From Archivesica marissinica (Eukaryota > Mollusca > Bivalvia > Venerida > Vesicomyidae): 64,000 nt of DNA. Both the position numbers and the translations under genes were made by a program. Shown here piece by piece: positions 1 to 11,466 of the stretch (positions are counted from its first letter, which is position 1; the number at the start of each line of letters is the position of its first letter). Under the pieces are notes generated by a model that saw nothing but the letters and a program-made list of their open reading frames with translations, was not told the origin of the DNA and did no database searches. The stretch is from the NCBI GenBank assembly GCA_014843695.1, contig CM026403.1, positions 7,703,728-7,767,727 on the forward strand. The letters run 5' to 3'.

Positions 1-323
1 ATATTCTGATTATGATGCGCATACTGGATGTGTAATGTATAGGATATTGACCTCATTTTCGGTGTTTCTGAAAAAGAAAGACTCGTGCACGTGCATGAAA
101 CACCTCCTACTTGGTCTACATCCTATACATCTACTCTTGGTCTATATCCAATACTTAAAACACTGTCGTGACATCATACCTGTACTTGCAGCCCATTATT
201 ATTAATATTCGACTGTTTTCAAAAGGCCAGACTATTATAGCAAATCCTATGCGTAAATGTACGAAAGTAACAATTTTAATTAATAAGATCTTGTTATATA
301 TGTGTGCGTTTTAAGTAAGATAT

Positions 324-409
324 AAGCCTCAAACGGATCCAATATGTAGAATATTGGTACTGTCATCTCATACAGTCCAATATTTTACATATTGGATCGT
401 TTTCGGCTT
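324..409. repeat. Short palindromic element (hairpin)
   Basis: The left arm (from 324) and right arm (to 409) are imperfect reverse complements of about 34 bp around a ~19-bp loop. The arms contain ATCCAATATGTA and its complement. The right arm alone recurs at 60558-60597, so this is an interspersed family and not a chance fold. Confidence 0.6.
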
Positions 410-585
410 ATGTCCTATACATCTACTCTTGAGAGAAAAATCTGACCAATCAATTGCAAGGATCATATATAGCAGTTACTATTACCAAATAGATTATTGA
501 TGACCGTCACCCTGGACGATGATATAAATTGCAATTTACAGACAAATCAATGAACAAAAATCGCCAATCTATAAGCCACGATTGT

Positions 586-655
586 GATAAATCCGGCTAA
601 TAAACTTGATCAATCCGGCTAATAAACTTGATCAATCCGGCTAAATCCGGCTGCT
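586..655. repeat. 22-bp direct repeat, about 3 copies
   Basis: The unit AATCCGGCTAATAAACTTGA plus two bases is repeated head to tail, and the last copy is truncated. The surrounding 1-850 holds no coding signal that I can see. Confidence 0.7.
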
Positions 656-858
656 AAGGAAAAATATGTTAATGTGTTCATAGGTAACTGTCACTGTTAT
701 GGTCTGTAACACCTAGATCTGAACTGAGATATTTACCAAATACAATGCCAAGCTGTTACTGTATCAAAACTATTTCAAATGTAATCAAAACATGTTTTGG
801 CCTCTGTTTATGTAACAAATGAAACACATTACCGGTAATCATACAGTATATATGATGA

Positions 859-1448
859 TGCTAATGTAGCTCTCAGTGAAACATATGTGGAATTGAATGC
901 TACAACAGGAGACGTTCAAACAAGCTTCCAGTATACATGATGATGCTAATGTAACATATGTGGAATTGAATGCTACAACAGGAGACGTTCAAACAAGCTT
1001 CCAGTATACATGATGATGCTAATGTACATATGTGGAATTGAATGCTACAACAGGAGACGTTCAAACAAGCTTCCAGTATACATGATGATGCTAATGTACA
1101 TATGTGGAATTGAATGCTACAACAGGAGACGTTCAAACAAGCTTCCAGTATACATGATGATGCTAATGCACATATGTGGAATTGAATGCTACAACAGGAG
1201 ATGTTCAAACAAGCTTCCAGTATACATGATGATGCTAATGCACATATGTGGAATTGACTGCTACCACAGGAGGTGTTCAAACAAGCTTCCAGTATACATG
1301 ATGATGCTAATGCACATATGTGGAATTGACTGCTACCACAGGAGACATTCAAACAAGCTTCCAGTATATATGATGATGCTGATGCACATACGTGGAATTG
1401 ACTGCTACCACAGGAGGCGTTGAAACAAACTTCCAGTATATATGATGA
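859..1448. repeat. 72-bp minisatellite, left part
   Basis: About eight units of 72 bp share TTCAAACAAGCTTCCAGTAT and a GATGATGCTAATG block. Because 72 is divisible by three and the unit lacks stops, both strands show spurious ORFs of 137-150 codons with 24-residue repeats. The array resumes at 4481, after the copy 1 element, so it is the insertion target. Confidence 0.9.
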
Positions 1449-1450
1449 TA

Positions 1451-4400
1451 GTCAGGAGGAATATTGAGCATATGACCCTAAAGGTGGAATTGGAGTACAG
1501 ACTTTTTTTGTTGATTGATACAAGTTTATAAAGGCTTAAGACAATATTTTTTGGAGGGTGTGCAAAATTTCATCCGGTGGGATTTTTTAAAATCCAAAAT
1601 GGCTGCCACCTCCCCCCAAAATCATTAAAATGGCCATAACTCTTTATCTATTTGTGATAGAGACATAATTTTGGGCTCTATACCCAAGTTTTTAAGCATG
1701 AGGAATCTACTGGAAGGGTTGCTATGTGATTAGACTATAATTTCATCCATTGGAATTTTTTTTAATCCAAAATGGACGCCGCCTCCCCCAAAATCATTAA
1801 AATGGCCATAACTCTTTAAGTATTTGTGATAGAGACATAATTTTTGGCTCTATACCCAGGTTTTTAAACATGTGGAATCCACTGGAAGGGTTAGTTATGT
1901 GATTAGATGACTATAATACCATAAAAGTCCAATTTGGCCACCCACCACCCCACAAAAAATCCAACATGGTTGCATCCATCTCCCCGAAATAGTTAAACTA
2001 GCCCTAGCTAACTCTTTTATTATATAAACTCCTAATATTCTGTACCAGAAAATGTTAAGCTGATACACGAATCAAGGCAGACCAGGCGCAATACAATTGA
2101 TGTCCTCATTAACCCCTTGGATGATGTCTCTCACCCAGATGGTGCACTGATGAACATCGTCACAGGACAAATCGCTCACCCTGATGTCAATGCAGATGAT
2201 GCAGTCAGCCTTGGACAGCAAGCTATGAGAGACGTTAGGGATGGTTGGCCGGGTTCTTTCTATGATCCTCTTGGCAAGCTAGTTGTCACAATGGATGTGA
2301 AGAAAAAACATGTGTTGGTCGGAAAGGAACGTGTCTATGACCAGGAACTAATTTATGCACGTGTCATTGGTCTACTTGCAAGTTCACGTGATGTTAAATT
2401 TGACGATGTGCTGGCATATGAGTTAGCTGCATATCCACCATCAATGTTCAACTCAGAGGGTGGAATGAAAACTGCTAAGTCAAAATCGACCCTCAAACAT
2501 AAACTTCAAGTGACTATATCAGCACAACTGCCCCATCACAAACACCATGATCTACGATGTTTCTGCACTACTCTGGGTCATCACCTGGCCAACAGGTATT
2601 ACTGACACATTCCGTGTGTATGTGAACAACTTTAAGGTGTTCATCTATCAAGCTCTACAAACAGCAAATGTCACCCTCGTGTTTGACAGATACTTCCCCA
2701 AGAGCATAAAAACATTTACAAGGATGCAGAGACAAGGATTAACTCGTGTACACAACCTAACCCCAGAGATGCATGCTCCAGCAAAGCAAGTTATTCTCAC
2801 CAATACAAAGAACAAGATCCAACTGAATGCCATGCTCGCAGAAGGCCTTCTTGATTCTGACTATTACACCAATGCAACGCAAAAGCACACTCTCAATATT
2901 GTTGGTGTCAGTGACGTGCCTATAGAGATAGTTGGTGGTGTGAGGATTGACCGGCATGATCTGTGCTCCACACATGAGGAGGCTGATATCCCCATTACAC
3001 AACATGCCATCTCATTATCACTTGCAGGCAAGTCTGTTTGTGTTGTGTGTGATGACACAGACGTGTTTGTGCTTCTTGTTCACTTCTACAATAGGAAATG
3101 TAGAGGTAGCAATGCTGCCCCAATGATCATGTCATCACCAGTGAAGGAAAGAGTAGTGGCAGATATTCGTGCCACTGCAGAAGCACACAGTGACATAGCA
3201 GATGATTTGCTAGCAATTCATGGACTCTCTGGTGCAGACACTGTAGCTTCATTGCATGGTGTAGGCAAGGCAACTGTTATCAACATATCCAAGAAGGCAG
3301 GTTTCTCACTTTCTAAAGTTGGTGATGTGAAGGCTGATATGAAATGTGTTGAATCTCAGGCCACTAAGTTCATATGTGCCTCTTATGGCAAGATAACAGA
3401 GTCGTGTATATCCATGACAGAATGCAGGGTCAAAATGTGGCACTCAAAAACAGGGAAGAGTGGTGCATCATCAGTGAAACTCTGCTCCCTCCCACCAACA
3501 AGTGATGCATTCATTGAAAATGTTCACAGAGGCCATCTGCAAGTTGCGGTATGGAAGGCTGCACTTCTAGAGTCACCACCAAATATGGACCCAACAAAGT
3601 ATGGTTGGGAGCTTGACCACCAAGGTATCCTGCTTCCACGAACAGTACCATCTGATAAACTTTCAGCCCCTCCAGATATACTGCGGCTGATTCGCTGCAA
3701 CTGCAAGACCTCTGGATGTCGGACTGCAGCTTGCAGCTGCTCCAAGATAGGATGCACAGTATTCTGTCTGTGTGAGGGTGGGGAAGCATGCAAGAATCCT
3801 CTTACACAACATGAAGTAGAAGAATCAGACAAGGCTACTGGTGAACCAGATGATGATAATGATATGACACTGGAGTAATTCATTTTGTTGGTAGTAGTAC
3901 AAATAACTTTAACTCAAAATTCAAAGTTACATTGAGCCCAAAGTTAGGTCTTTACCACAATTACTTAAAGAGTTGTGAACATTTTAATGTTTTCGGGAGG
4001 GCAGCCATTTTTTGTATGGTATTATAGTCATCTAATCACATAACTAACCCTTCCAGTAGATTCCACATGCTTAAAAACCTGGGTATAGAGCCCAAAATGA
4101 TGTCTCTATCACAAATACTTAAAGAGTTATGGCCATTTTAATGATTTCGGGGGGTAGTGGCAGCCATTTTGGATTTTAAAAAATTCCAATGGATAAAATT
4201 ATAGTCTAATCACATAACTAACCCTTCCAGTAGATTCCTCATGCTTAAAAACCTGGGTATAGAGCCCAAAATTATGTCTCTATCACAAATACTTAAAGGG
4301 TTATGGCCATTTTAATGATTTCGGGGGGTGGTGGCGGCCATTTTGGATTTTAAAAAATCCCACCTAATGAAATTTTGCACACCCTCCAAAAAATGTTACC

Positions 4401-4479
4401 GTAGGTCTTTATAAACATATATCAATCAATAAAAAAAGTCTGTACAACAATTCCACCCTATGTGGGATTTCCTCCTGAC
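1451..4479 (+). mobile_element. TIR-flanked element carrying a FEN1-like/CXC gene (copy 1)
   Basis: The ends are GTCAGGAGGAA and its complement, with TA directly outside both (1449-1450 and 4480-4481). The terminal inverted repeats are about 500 bp long (1451 to ~1960 and ~3975 to 4479). They pair again at TACAGACTTTTTTT, at GGAGGGTGTGCAAAATTTCAT-like sequence near 1553/4385, and through the Ctc-TATACCC region. Each TIR contains two diverged ~170-bp direct sub-repeats, a foldback-like design. The element interrupts a 72-bp minisatellite that continues on both sides, which gives an empty-site reference. TA is the simplest target duplication, but a 5-bp ATGAT duplication also fits because the target unit is itself repetitive. 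The class is unknown to me. Confidence 0.8.
2036..3878 (+). pseudogene. FEN1/XPG-like nuclease with C-terminal CXC cluster (copy 1, one frameshift)
   Basis: The reading frame is open from 2036 (no clear Met; a plausible 3' splice site CTGTACCAG ends at 2047). It runs to a frame change at about 2545-2560, then continues in another frame to the stop at 3876-3878. In the second frame (443 codons from 2547) the order is DVSALLW (residue 4), FDRY (46-49), HEEAD (143-147), CDDTD (168-172), GADT...HGVGK (229-241) and a cysteine-rich tail from ~384 (CNC, CRTAACSCSKIGC, CLC). This order matches the metal-binding D, DGK/DGY, EAEA, DxD and GCDY-GIG(P)K blocks of FEN1/XPG nucleases, with the H3TH glycine motif. 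The tail resembles CXC (tesmin/TSO1-like) DNA-binding segments. The nuclease assignment is inferred from motif order. The N-terminal third present in copy 3 is missing, so the gene is 5'-truncated as well as frameshifted, or has unseen exons. Confidence 0.7.
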
Positions 4480-4480
4480 T

Positions 4481-4640
4481 ATGATGCTAATGCAGCACTC
4501 AGTGAAACATACGTGGAATTGAATGCTACAACAGGAGATGTTCAAACAAGCTTCCAGTATATATGATGATGCTAATGCAGCACTCAGTGAATACGTGGAA
4601 TTGAATGCTACAACAGGAGACGTTCAAACAAGCTTCCTAC
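4481..4640. repeat. 72-bp minisatellite, right part
   Basis: Two further units of the array at 859-1448 follow the copy 1 element directly. They carry the GCAGCACTCAGTGAAA variant also seen in the leftmost unit of the other block (near 868). Confidence 0.85.
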
Positions 4641-4968
4641 AACTACACCGAATCACTGATAAGGCTGACCGGAATTAAGAAATAGATAGGTCAAATGGTC
4701 ATCTAAGTACATATTGAAAAATTAATTTGAAATTGGCTTGGCAATTTCTAGAATATTTTTATTAAGCATTCAAATGCCAATACAGACATATAGGGAAAAC
4801 TATCCTCGACTCCAGACGGCCATATTTTTGACGGATCAGAAGTATTCTCGCAAATTTGGTAGAGGATCATCCAAAGGGTTTTCTGTGAAATTAGTTTGCA
4901 ATCATGCCAACAGGTACTGAGAAGAGTTCTAATGTTTTATATATACACTGTAGACATATAGAGAAAAC
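4641..4968. other. Unique AT-rich spacer
   Basis: I see no gene, element end or repeat here. A 60-codon ORF (4738-4920) has no recognisable features. Confidence 0.5.
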
Positions 4969-4969
4969 T

Positions 4970-5512
4970 AGCTTCCCATCACCCATGGCAGTCATGCTTT
5001 CGATGAGCTTCCCATCACCCATGGCAGTCATGCCTTCGATGAGCTTCCCATCACCCATGGCAGTCATGCCTTCGATGAGCTTCCCATCACCCATGGCAGT
5101 CATGCTTTCGATGAGCTTCCCATCACCCATGGCAGTCATGCTTTCGATGAGCTTCCCATCACCCATGGCAGTCATGCTTTCGATGAGCTTCCCATCACCC
5201 ATGGCAGTCATGCTTTCGATGAGCTTCCCATCACCCATGGCAGTCATGCTTTCGATGAGCTTCCCATCACCCATGGCAGTCATGCTTTCGATGAGCTTCC
5301 CATCACCCATGGCAGTCATGCTTTCGATGAGCTTCCCATCACCCATGGCAGTCATGCTTTCGATGAGCTTCCCATCACCCATGGCAGTCATGCTTTCGAT
5401 GAGCTTCCCATCACCCATGGCAGTCATGCTTTTGATGAGCTTCCCATCACCCATGGCAGTCATGCTTTTGATGAGCTTCCCATCACCCATGGCAGTCATG
5501 CTTTCGATGAAG
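4970..5512. repeat. 36-bp minisatellite, 15 copies
   Basis: Nearly identical 36-bp units contain CCCATCACCCATGGCAGTCA. The divergence is almost confined to one T/C position in the GCTTTCGATG segment. Both strands are open for about 200 codons (12-residue repeats), a by-product of a stop-free unit divisible by three, so I do not call a gene. Confidence 0.95.
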
Positions 5513-5759
5513 TAGAATATTTTTTATTAACTTTGGTATATTGATAGAGGGTAACTCAAGAAACATTTATGTGAAACTATTTCAAAAATCAGAATAGCAG
5601 TTTTAGGAGATGTAGTATATGTAGATATCACACCAATATTAATAACTCTACTAGATCTAACAATAATTAATACAGTTTTACAAGTGTGTCTCATAATTAT
5701 GGTTGCAATGTACTGACCGTTACAACATGTGCCAAAGACCATCTACCGAATTAACACCA

Positions 5760-6335
5760 CCTCCACACAAGGACCACCTCCGAACAAGGACAACCTCTGT
5801 ACTAAGGACATCTCAGAACAAAGACCATCTCAGAACAAAGACCATCTCTGAACAAAGACCATCTCTGAACAAAGACCCTTTGAACAAAGACCATCTCTGA
5901 ACAAAGACCATCTCAGAACAAAGACCCTTTGAACAAAGACCATCTCAGAACAAAAATCATCTCAGAACAAGGACAACCTCTGAACAAGGACAACCTCTGA
6001 ACAAAGACCATCTCAGAACAAAGACCATCTCAGAACAAAGACCATCTCAGAACAAAAATCATCTCAGAACAAGGACAACCTCTGAACAAAGACTACCTCT
6101 GAACAAAGACCACCTCTGAACAAACAATTGTTTATAACAATAACAACCTCTGAACAAAGACCATCTCTGAACAAACAATTGTTTATAACAATAACAACCT
6201 CTGAACAATAACAACCTCTGAACAAAGACCATCTCTGAACAAACAATTGTTTATAACAATAACAACCTCTGAACAATAACAACCTCTGAACAAAGACCAT
6301 CTCTGAACAAACAATTGTTTATAACAATAACATTG
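5760..6335. repeat. 17-bp array grading into a longer palindrome-containing unit
   Basis: The first part is built from CTCTGAACAAAGACCAT-type units with variants (CAGAACAAAGACC, GAACAAGGACAAC). From about 6110 the unit becomes longer by acquiring AACAATTGTTTATAACAATA and repeats four times. This shows higher-order growth inside one array. Confidence 0.9.
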
Positions 6336-6417
6336 TTGATTATCCAATCAAGCTTTCATCAATGATCATTTCCGATTCCTAGTAGTAGAGAATCAAAGTT
6401 GCTATTTCTTGCCATTC

Positions 6418-6660
6418 TTAACCCATTTCATTCTGGATACATTTAAAGGCTTTTGCAAACAACATAGATCCAGATCAGCCGCAGCATGACGCTGCATGCT
6501 GATCAGGATCTATGTTGTTTGCTACATAGCCAAAAGTCTTAGCAAGATCATCTGAATAGCAAACAGCATAGGGCCTGATCAGACGGCACATTCCGTGGTG
6601 GTTGATCTGGCTCTATGTTCTTTGCAAATACCATTTGAACAGTATCCAGTATCAGGTTAA
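6418..6660. mobile_element. TTAA-flanked MITE, double-hairpin family (older copy)
   Basis: It begins TTAACCCATTTCATTCTGG at 6418 and ends at a TTAA at 6657-6660, with the right TIR decayed. It is the same family as 16667-16916, here inverted inside. Two internal hairpins are visible: GCAAACAACATAGATCC paired with its complement, then a second arm around TGATCAGACGGCACATTCCG. Confidence 0.75.
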
Positions 6661-6747
6661 TTATCTAACTCCTGTGAGAGACCACCTATCAAGAAATACC
6701 ACATTTTGTCACCTCCCAAACAGCGAGTCAGTCTTTACTGAACTTAC

Positions 6748-6864
6748 GAGTGTTTCATTTTCTGTTTTGAGGAGAGCAATCTTGCGTTCCAATCTCTGTG
6801 TTTGTGTTTGTAACTCGGTGACTTTCTTCTGTAAATGGCGATCCTTCTCTTCTTGTTTGCGACT
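6748..6864 (-). CDS. Internal exon encoding a leucine zipper / coiled coil
   Basis: On the minus strand a TTTTCAG acceptor abuts 6864 and a CTC|GTAAGT donor follows 6748. The exon is 117 bp, 39 codons in phase 0. The peptide starts SRKQEEKDRH and then shows five leucines at exact seven-residue spacing (HL, TEL, QRL, ALL, ETL), with K/E/Q/T-rich filler. This is a canonical amphipathic zipper preceded by a basic stretch, as in the end of a bZIP domain or the start of a long coiled coil. The asparagine/basic core of a bZIP would lie in the preceding exon and is not seen, so a structural coiled-coil protein is equally possible. The exon is non-repetitive, has good splice sites and is the most gene-like sequence in the first 12 kb. 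It can be spliced in phase with the exon ending at 12880. I do not recognise the protein. Confidence 0.6.
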
Positions 6865-6892
6865 CTGAAAATATATAAACAAAATATGTGTG

Positions 6893-7123
6893 AACATAGT
6901 AATAGAACAAAATGTACATGAATACACTGATTGCATCATAGAACAAAATGTACATGAATACACTGATTGCATCATAGAACAAAATGTACATGAATACACT
7001 GATTGCATCATAGAACAAAATGTACATGAATACACTGATTGCATCATAGAACAAAATGTACATGAATACACTGATTGCATCATAGAACAAAATGTACATG
7101 AATACACTGATTGCATCATATGA
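6893..7123. repeat. 36-bp minisatellite, about 6 copies, next to the zipper exon
   Basis: Near-perfect 36-bp units containing AACAAAATGTACATGAATAC. The array starts only ~30 bp from the acceptor of the minus-strand exon (6864), inside the upstream intron. ORFs on both strands are by-products. Confidence 0.95.
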
Positions 7124-7149
7124 TTATAAAGTTTGTTGATCGAACAACA

Positions 7150-8735
7150 CTGTAATCTGCGTATGGTTGGACTATGCGCAATGCATCTGTAGTCTGTGTA
7201 TGATTGGACTATGCGCAATGCATCTGTAGTCTGTGTACAGTTGGACAATGCGCAATGCATCTGTATTCTGTGTACAGTTGGACTATGCACAATGCATCTG
7301 TAGTCTGTGTATGGTTGGATTATGCACAATGCATCTGTATTCTGTGTACAGTTGGACTATGCACAATGCATCTGTAGTCTGTGTATGGTTGGACTATGTG
7401 CAATGCATCTGTAGTCTGTGTACGGTTGGACTATGCACAATGCATCTGTAGTCTGTGTACGGTTGGACAATGCGCAATGCATCTGTAGTCTGTGTATGGT
7501 TGGACTATGCACAATGCATCTGTAGTCTGTGTACGGTTGGACAATGCGCAATGCATCTGTAGTCTGTGTATGGTTGGACTATGCACAATGCATCTGTAGT
7601 CTGTGTATGGTTGGATTATGCACAATGCATCTGTAGTCTGTGTACAGTTGGACAATGCGCAATGCATCTGTAGTCTGTGTACGGTTGGACAATGCGCAAT
7701 GCATCTGTAGTCTGTGTATGGTTGAACTATGCACAATGCATCTGTAGTCAGTGTATGGTTGGACTATGCGCAATGCATCTGTAGTCTGTGTATGGTTGGA
7801 TTATGCGCAATGCATCTGTAGTCTGTGTACGGTTGGACAATGCGCAATGCATCTGTAGTCTGTGTACGGTTGGGTTGGACAATGCACAATGCATCTGTAG
7901 TCTGTGTATGGTTGGACTATGCACAATGCATCTGTAGTCTGTGTATGGTTGGACTATGCGCAATGCATCTGTAGTCTGTGTACGGTTGGACTATGCACAA
8001 TGCATCTGTAGTCTGTGTATGGTTGGACTATGCACAATGCATCTGTAGTCTGTGTACGGTTGGACTATGCACAATGCATCTGTAGTCTGTGTACGGTTGG
8101 ACAATGCGCAATGCATCTGTAGTCTGTGTATGGTTGGACAATGCGCAATGCATCTGTAGTCTGTGTATGGTTGGACAATGCGCAATGCATCTGTAGTCTG
8201 TGTATGGTTGGACAATGCGCAATGCATCTGTAGTCTGTGTATGGTTGGACAATGCGCAATATATCTGAAGGCTGGGCATACAGTTGGACAATGCGCAATG
8301 CATGTGTAGTCTGTGTATGGTTGGACAATGCGCAATATATCTGAAGGCTGGGCATACAGTTGGACTATGCGCAATGCATCTGTAGTCTGTGTATGGTTGG
8401 ACAATGCGCAATATATCTGAAGGCTGCGCATACAGTTGGACAATGCGCAATGCATGTGTAGTCTGTGTATGGTTGGACAATGCGCAATATATCTGAAGGC
8501 TGCGCATACAGTTGGACTATGCACAATGCATCTGAAGGCTGCACATACAGTTAAACTATGCACAATGCATCTGAAGGCTGCGCATACAGTTGGACTATGC
8601 ACAATGCATCTGAAGGCATACAGTTGGACTATGCACAATGCATCTGAAGGCTGCACATACAGTTGAACTATGCACAATGCATCTGAAGGCTGCACATACA
8701 GTTGGACTATGCACAATGCATTTGAATGCTGTGCA
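7150..8735. repeat. 37-bp satellite-like array with a second subfamily
   Basis: Roughly 43 units of 37 bp are built around GGTTGGACTATGCGCAATGC and ATCTGTAGTCTGTGTA. From about 8260 a second unit type alternates with it: ATATCTGAAGGCTGCGCATA replaces the ATCTGTAGTC arm. From 8515 onward only the second type remains. Each unit has the self-complementary core TGCGCA. The many apparent minus-strand ORFs (up to 241 codons) are stop-free repeat readings. Confidence 0.95.
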
Positions 8736-8739
8736 CACT

Positions 8740-8985
8740 AGTCAATGCAGTCGTCATCAGCATTCACCTGCCTCAGAAATGTACTAGCTTAGCTTAACAC
8801 TTTACAAAACACAATACATTTTTACCGCTTCACACATATATAGCAGCCGTGCAACGTCTTATGCATTCCCGAGTATGTAGTACAGACTATGCCTATAATT
8901 GCTGTTCAGAAATATGAGGATAAAATGATCTTCTATTGTGGAATATAGGGTTTATTCGACAATGCACACATTCATCTGTACATGC
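8740..8985. other. Unique spacer
   Basis: No coding signal, repeat or element end recognised. Confidence 0.4.
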
Positions 8986-8986
8986 T

Positions 8987-9281
8987 TTACCCCTTCCTTC
9001 ATAGAGATTTAGGTTAATATATTATTATATCTCCATAACAAACAACAGCCATTTATCTATCATGTAGTGGATAAGTAGTCGCCATATCTATCCCTCCTCC
9101 ATAAATATTACTGGGACTACATGAGAGTGTGGCCTTTATTATGAACATTGGTTTGGCTACTACATTGTCAATGTCTGTCGTATTGGTAATGGCGTCAATA
9201 GGTGCTTCTATGAGGGAAAAGGTTAATGTCTGTCGTATTGGTAATGGCGTCAATAGGTGCTTCTATGAGGGAAAGGGTTAA
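8987..9281. mobile_element. TTAA-type MITE, CCTTTCC family (copy A)
   Basis: The ends are TTACCCCTTCCTTCATAGAG (left, first bases mutated) and the complement of TTAACCCTTTCCCTCATAGA (right, TTAA at 9278-9281). The interior matches 10810-11407 in inverted orientation. The last ~60 bp carries a short tandem duplication around AATGTCTGTCGTATTGGTAA. Confidence 0.7.
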
Positions 9282-9284
9282 GTG

Positions 9285-9475
9285 GTGAAAATAACAACCA
9301 AATATGTCATAGAATTTCATTAGAATTGTGTCAACGACCATGAAATTCCATTGATATATTTTCAGCATTTTCAGTTACAAATAAGAAAAACACACTAATG
9401 AATTTGTCTGCTACAATAATGTTAACTATTTATAGCCTTTATTTTACCCAGCATGCAAATAGTTAAGGCTACCAT
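9285..9475. mobile_element. Fragment of GCATGCTGGG-type MITE family
   Basis: It matches the body of the 25610-26086 element: GTGAAAATAAC, a palindromic TAGAATTTCATTAGAATTGTG block, CAGTTACAAATAAGAAAAAC and TTTTACCCAGCATGCAAA ending in AGTTAA. The left terminus is missing. Confidence 0.6.
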
Positions 9476-9621
9476 TTTCAAACTAGGAATAATATTGTGG
9501 ATTTCAAGGTCACAAGATCACAAGTGTCTTGATGACTGTCACTGCATCGATGTGGACCTCAATGATAATGGATTTCAAAGTATTCATATTGGGTGAATTA
9601 TAATCTGGCACATATCTTAAC

Positions 9622-9765
9622 AGTTCTTATCTAATAACAGTTCTTATCTAATAACAGTTCTTATCTAATAACAGATCTTATCTAATAACAGTTCATATCT
9701 AATAACAGTTCTTATCTAATAACAGTTCTTATCTACAAACAGTTCTTATCTAATAACAGTTCTGA
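9622..9765. repeat. 17-bp tandem repeat, about 8-9 copies
   Basis: The unit AACAGTTCTTATCTAAT is repeated head to tail with single-base variants. Confidence 0.95.
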
Positions 9766-9900
9766 ATATGTAACAAATATCTGTGAGAAATGTTTATCGG
9801 CACTATTGTGCGCTGTTCCAAATTTCTTCTGTTTTGACATAACATGGTTGGCTGCATTGGGCTCATAGAAAAAACATTCACTATCATTAAACATACTGGT

Positions 9901-10159
9901 CAGGGCTCATTCTAGGGAGAAGTGAGACAGCGCGCGCTTGCACCCTTAAATTGTGTTATTTAACAAATTTCAACAAAATAGCGTTAAAAGTCACAATTTG
10001 CCAATTTTGAATAGAAGGAATGCGTTATAATGAGCCAGTGTATCTTACTGGACAATATTTTGTATGAAAATTGTAAAATAAAATTATTTTTTTTAGGGTG
10101 CGAAGTCAGGGTCCCTAGGATGACCATTGCGACCCAGTCGCCCTCTAGAATGAGCCCTG
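9901..10159. mobile_element. hAT-like MITE (copy A)
   Basis: The terminal inverted repeat CAGGGCTCATTCTAG at 9901 is matched by CTAGAATGAGCCCTG ending at 10159. A second copy lies at 29038-29339. CAGGG...CCCTG ends are typical of hAT-type elements. I cannot see a convincing 8-bp target duplication around this copy, so the superfamily is tentative. Confidence 0.7.
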
Positions 10160-10403
10160 CTGTTTTATTATGCTTCAATGCAGTTTGCAGCATTTTGATT
10201 AGATAACCATGCTCAAAATATATTGTGATAGTTCCAAGCTACACGTAGCCACGGTATATACGTATTAAACTACATACCTTTCGCGTGCCTCACGATTCTT
10301 AAAATAAGACCAAACGCTGCGAATACGGACTAGCTATGCACAATGCATCAATGCAAGTCCCCTAAATAAACATGCAGATAATACTTCTATATTTTTTACC
10401 AAT

Positions 10404-10684
10404 TTAACTCATTCAACCCCAAGTTACTGACATGGACTGGTACCCATTCAACCCCAAGTAACTGACATGGACTGGTGCGTGATATTTTCAGACCAATAAA
10501 TTAATAAGAAAATTACCTTTGGACCAGTTCATTTATCAAAATGGGTAATTTTATCTAAAAATAGTAATAATTATTACTGGCAAAAAAGTGCAGATCCTGA
10601 TGAGACGGCTCGTCACGAGCCGGCTCATCTGGATCTACACTTTTCATAAGCCTATTTAGAGGCCTGTGGGGTTGAAAGGGTTAA
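10404..10684. mobile_element. TTAA-flanked MITE, TTCAACCCCA family (left end duplicated)
   Basis: It starts at TTAACTCATTCAACCCCAAG and ends ...GGGGTTGAAAGGGTTAA at 10684. The body contains a strong hairpin, GATGAGACGGCTCGTCACGA with its partner arm, flanked by GTGCAGATCC/GGATCTACAC. The terminal ~37 bp is present twice (10411 and 10447), a first step toward the large array at 37575. Confidence 0.85.
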
Positions 10685-10809
10685 GTGTTGAATTTCTTAA
10701 CACACAGTAAGATTACAGCGAAATACAACATGAAAATCTGTTGAACATTTCACAAAGCCAGATGGATACCTTCCTCATGTGAACAATTCTACAACCCCGT
10801 GATTCGAAC

Positions 10810-11407
10810 TTAACCCTTTCCCTCATAGAAGCACCTCTTGACGCCATTACCAATACCACATACATTGACCCTTTCCTTCATAGAAACACCTCTCGACGCC
10901 ATTACCAATACCACATACATTGACAATATAGTAGCCAAACCAATGTTCATAATAAAGGCCAGAATCTCATGTAGTCCCAGTAATATCTATGGAGGTGTGA
11001 TAGATATGGCCACTACTTATCCACTGCATGATAGCTAAATGGCTGTCGTTTGTATGGAGATATAATAATATATTAACCTAAATCTCTATGTAGTCCCAGT
11101 AATATCTATGGAGGTGGGATAGATATGGCCACTACTTATCCACTGCATGATAGCAAAATGGCTGCCGTTTGTATGGAGATATAATAATATATTAACCTAA
11201 ATCTCATGTAGTCCCAGTAATATCTATGGAGGTGTGATAGATATGGCTACTACTTATCCACTGCATGATAGCTAAATGGCTGTCGTTTGTAGGGAGATAT
11301 AATAGTATATTAACCTAAACCTCTATGAAGGTAAGGGTTTAATGGCCATCGTTTGTATGGAGATATAATAGTATATTAACCTAAATCTCTATGAAGGAAA
11401 GGGTTAA
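10810..11407. mobile_element. TTAA-type MITE, CCTTTCC family, with internal tandem growth (copy B)
   Basis: TTAACCCTTTCCCTCATAGA starts at 10810 and its near complement ends at 11407 in GGGTTAA. The subterminal ~60 bp is duplicated near the left end (10828 and 10866). A ~120-bp internal block (ATGTAGTCCCAGTAATATCT ... ATATTAACCTAAATCTC) is repeated about three times between 10960 and 11400. A 66-codon ORF inside is not a gene. Confidence 0.8.
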
Positions 11408-11466
11408 GCGGTGCGGGAAATGTGATTTGAAGTCAATAACATTTAACCACTAAGCCTCGGAGGCCC

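Noticed and set aside
4891..5515. Overlapping ~200-codon ORFs on both strands
   Set aside because: Stop-free 36-bp unit. Both strands are equally open and the edges are non-coding in character.
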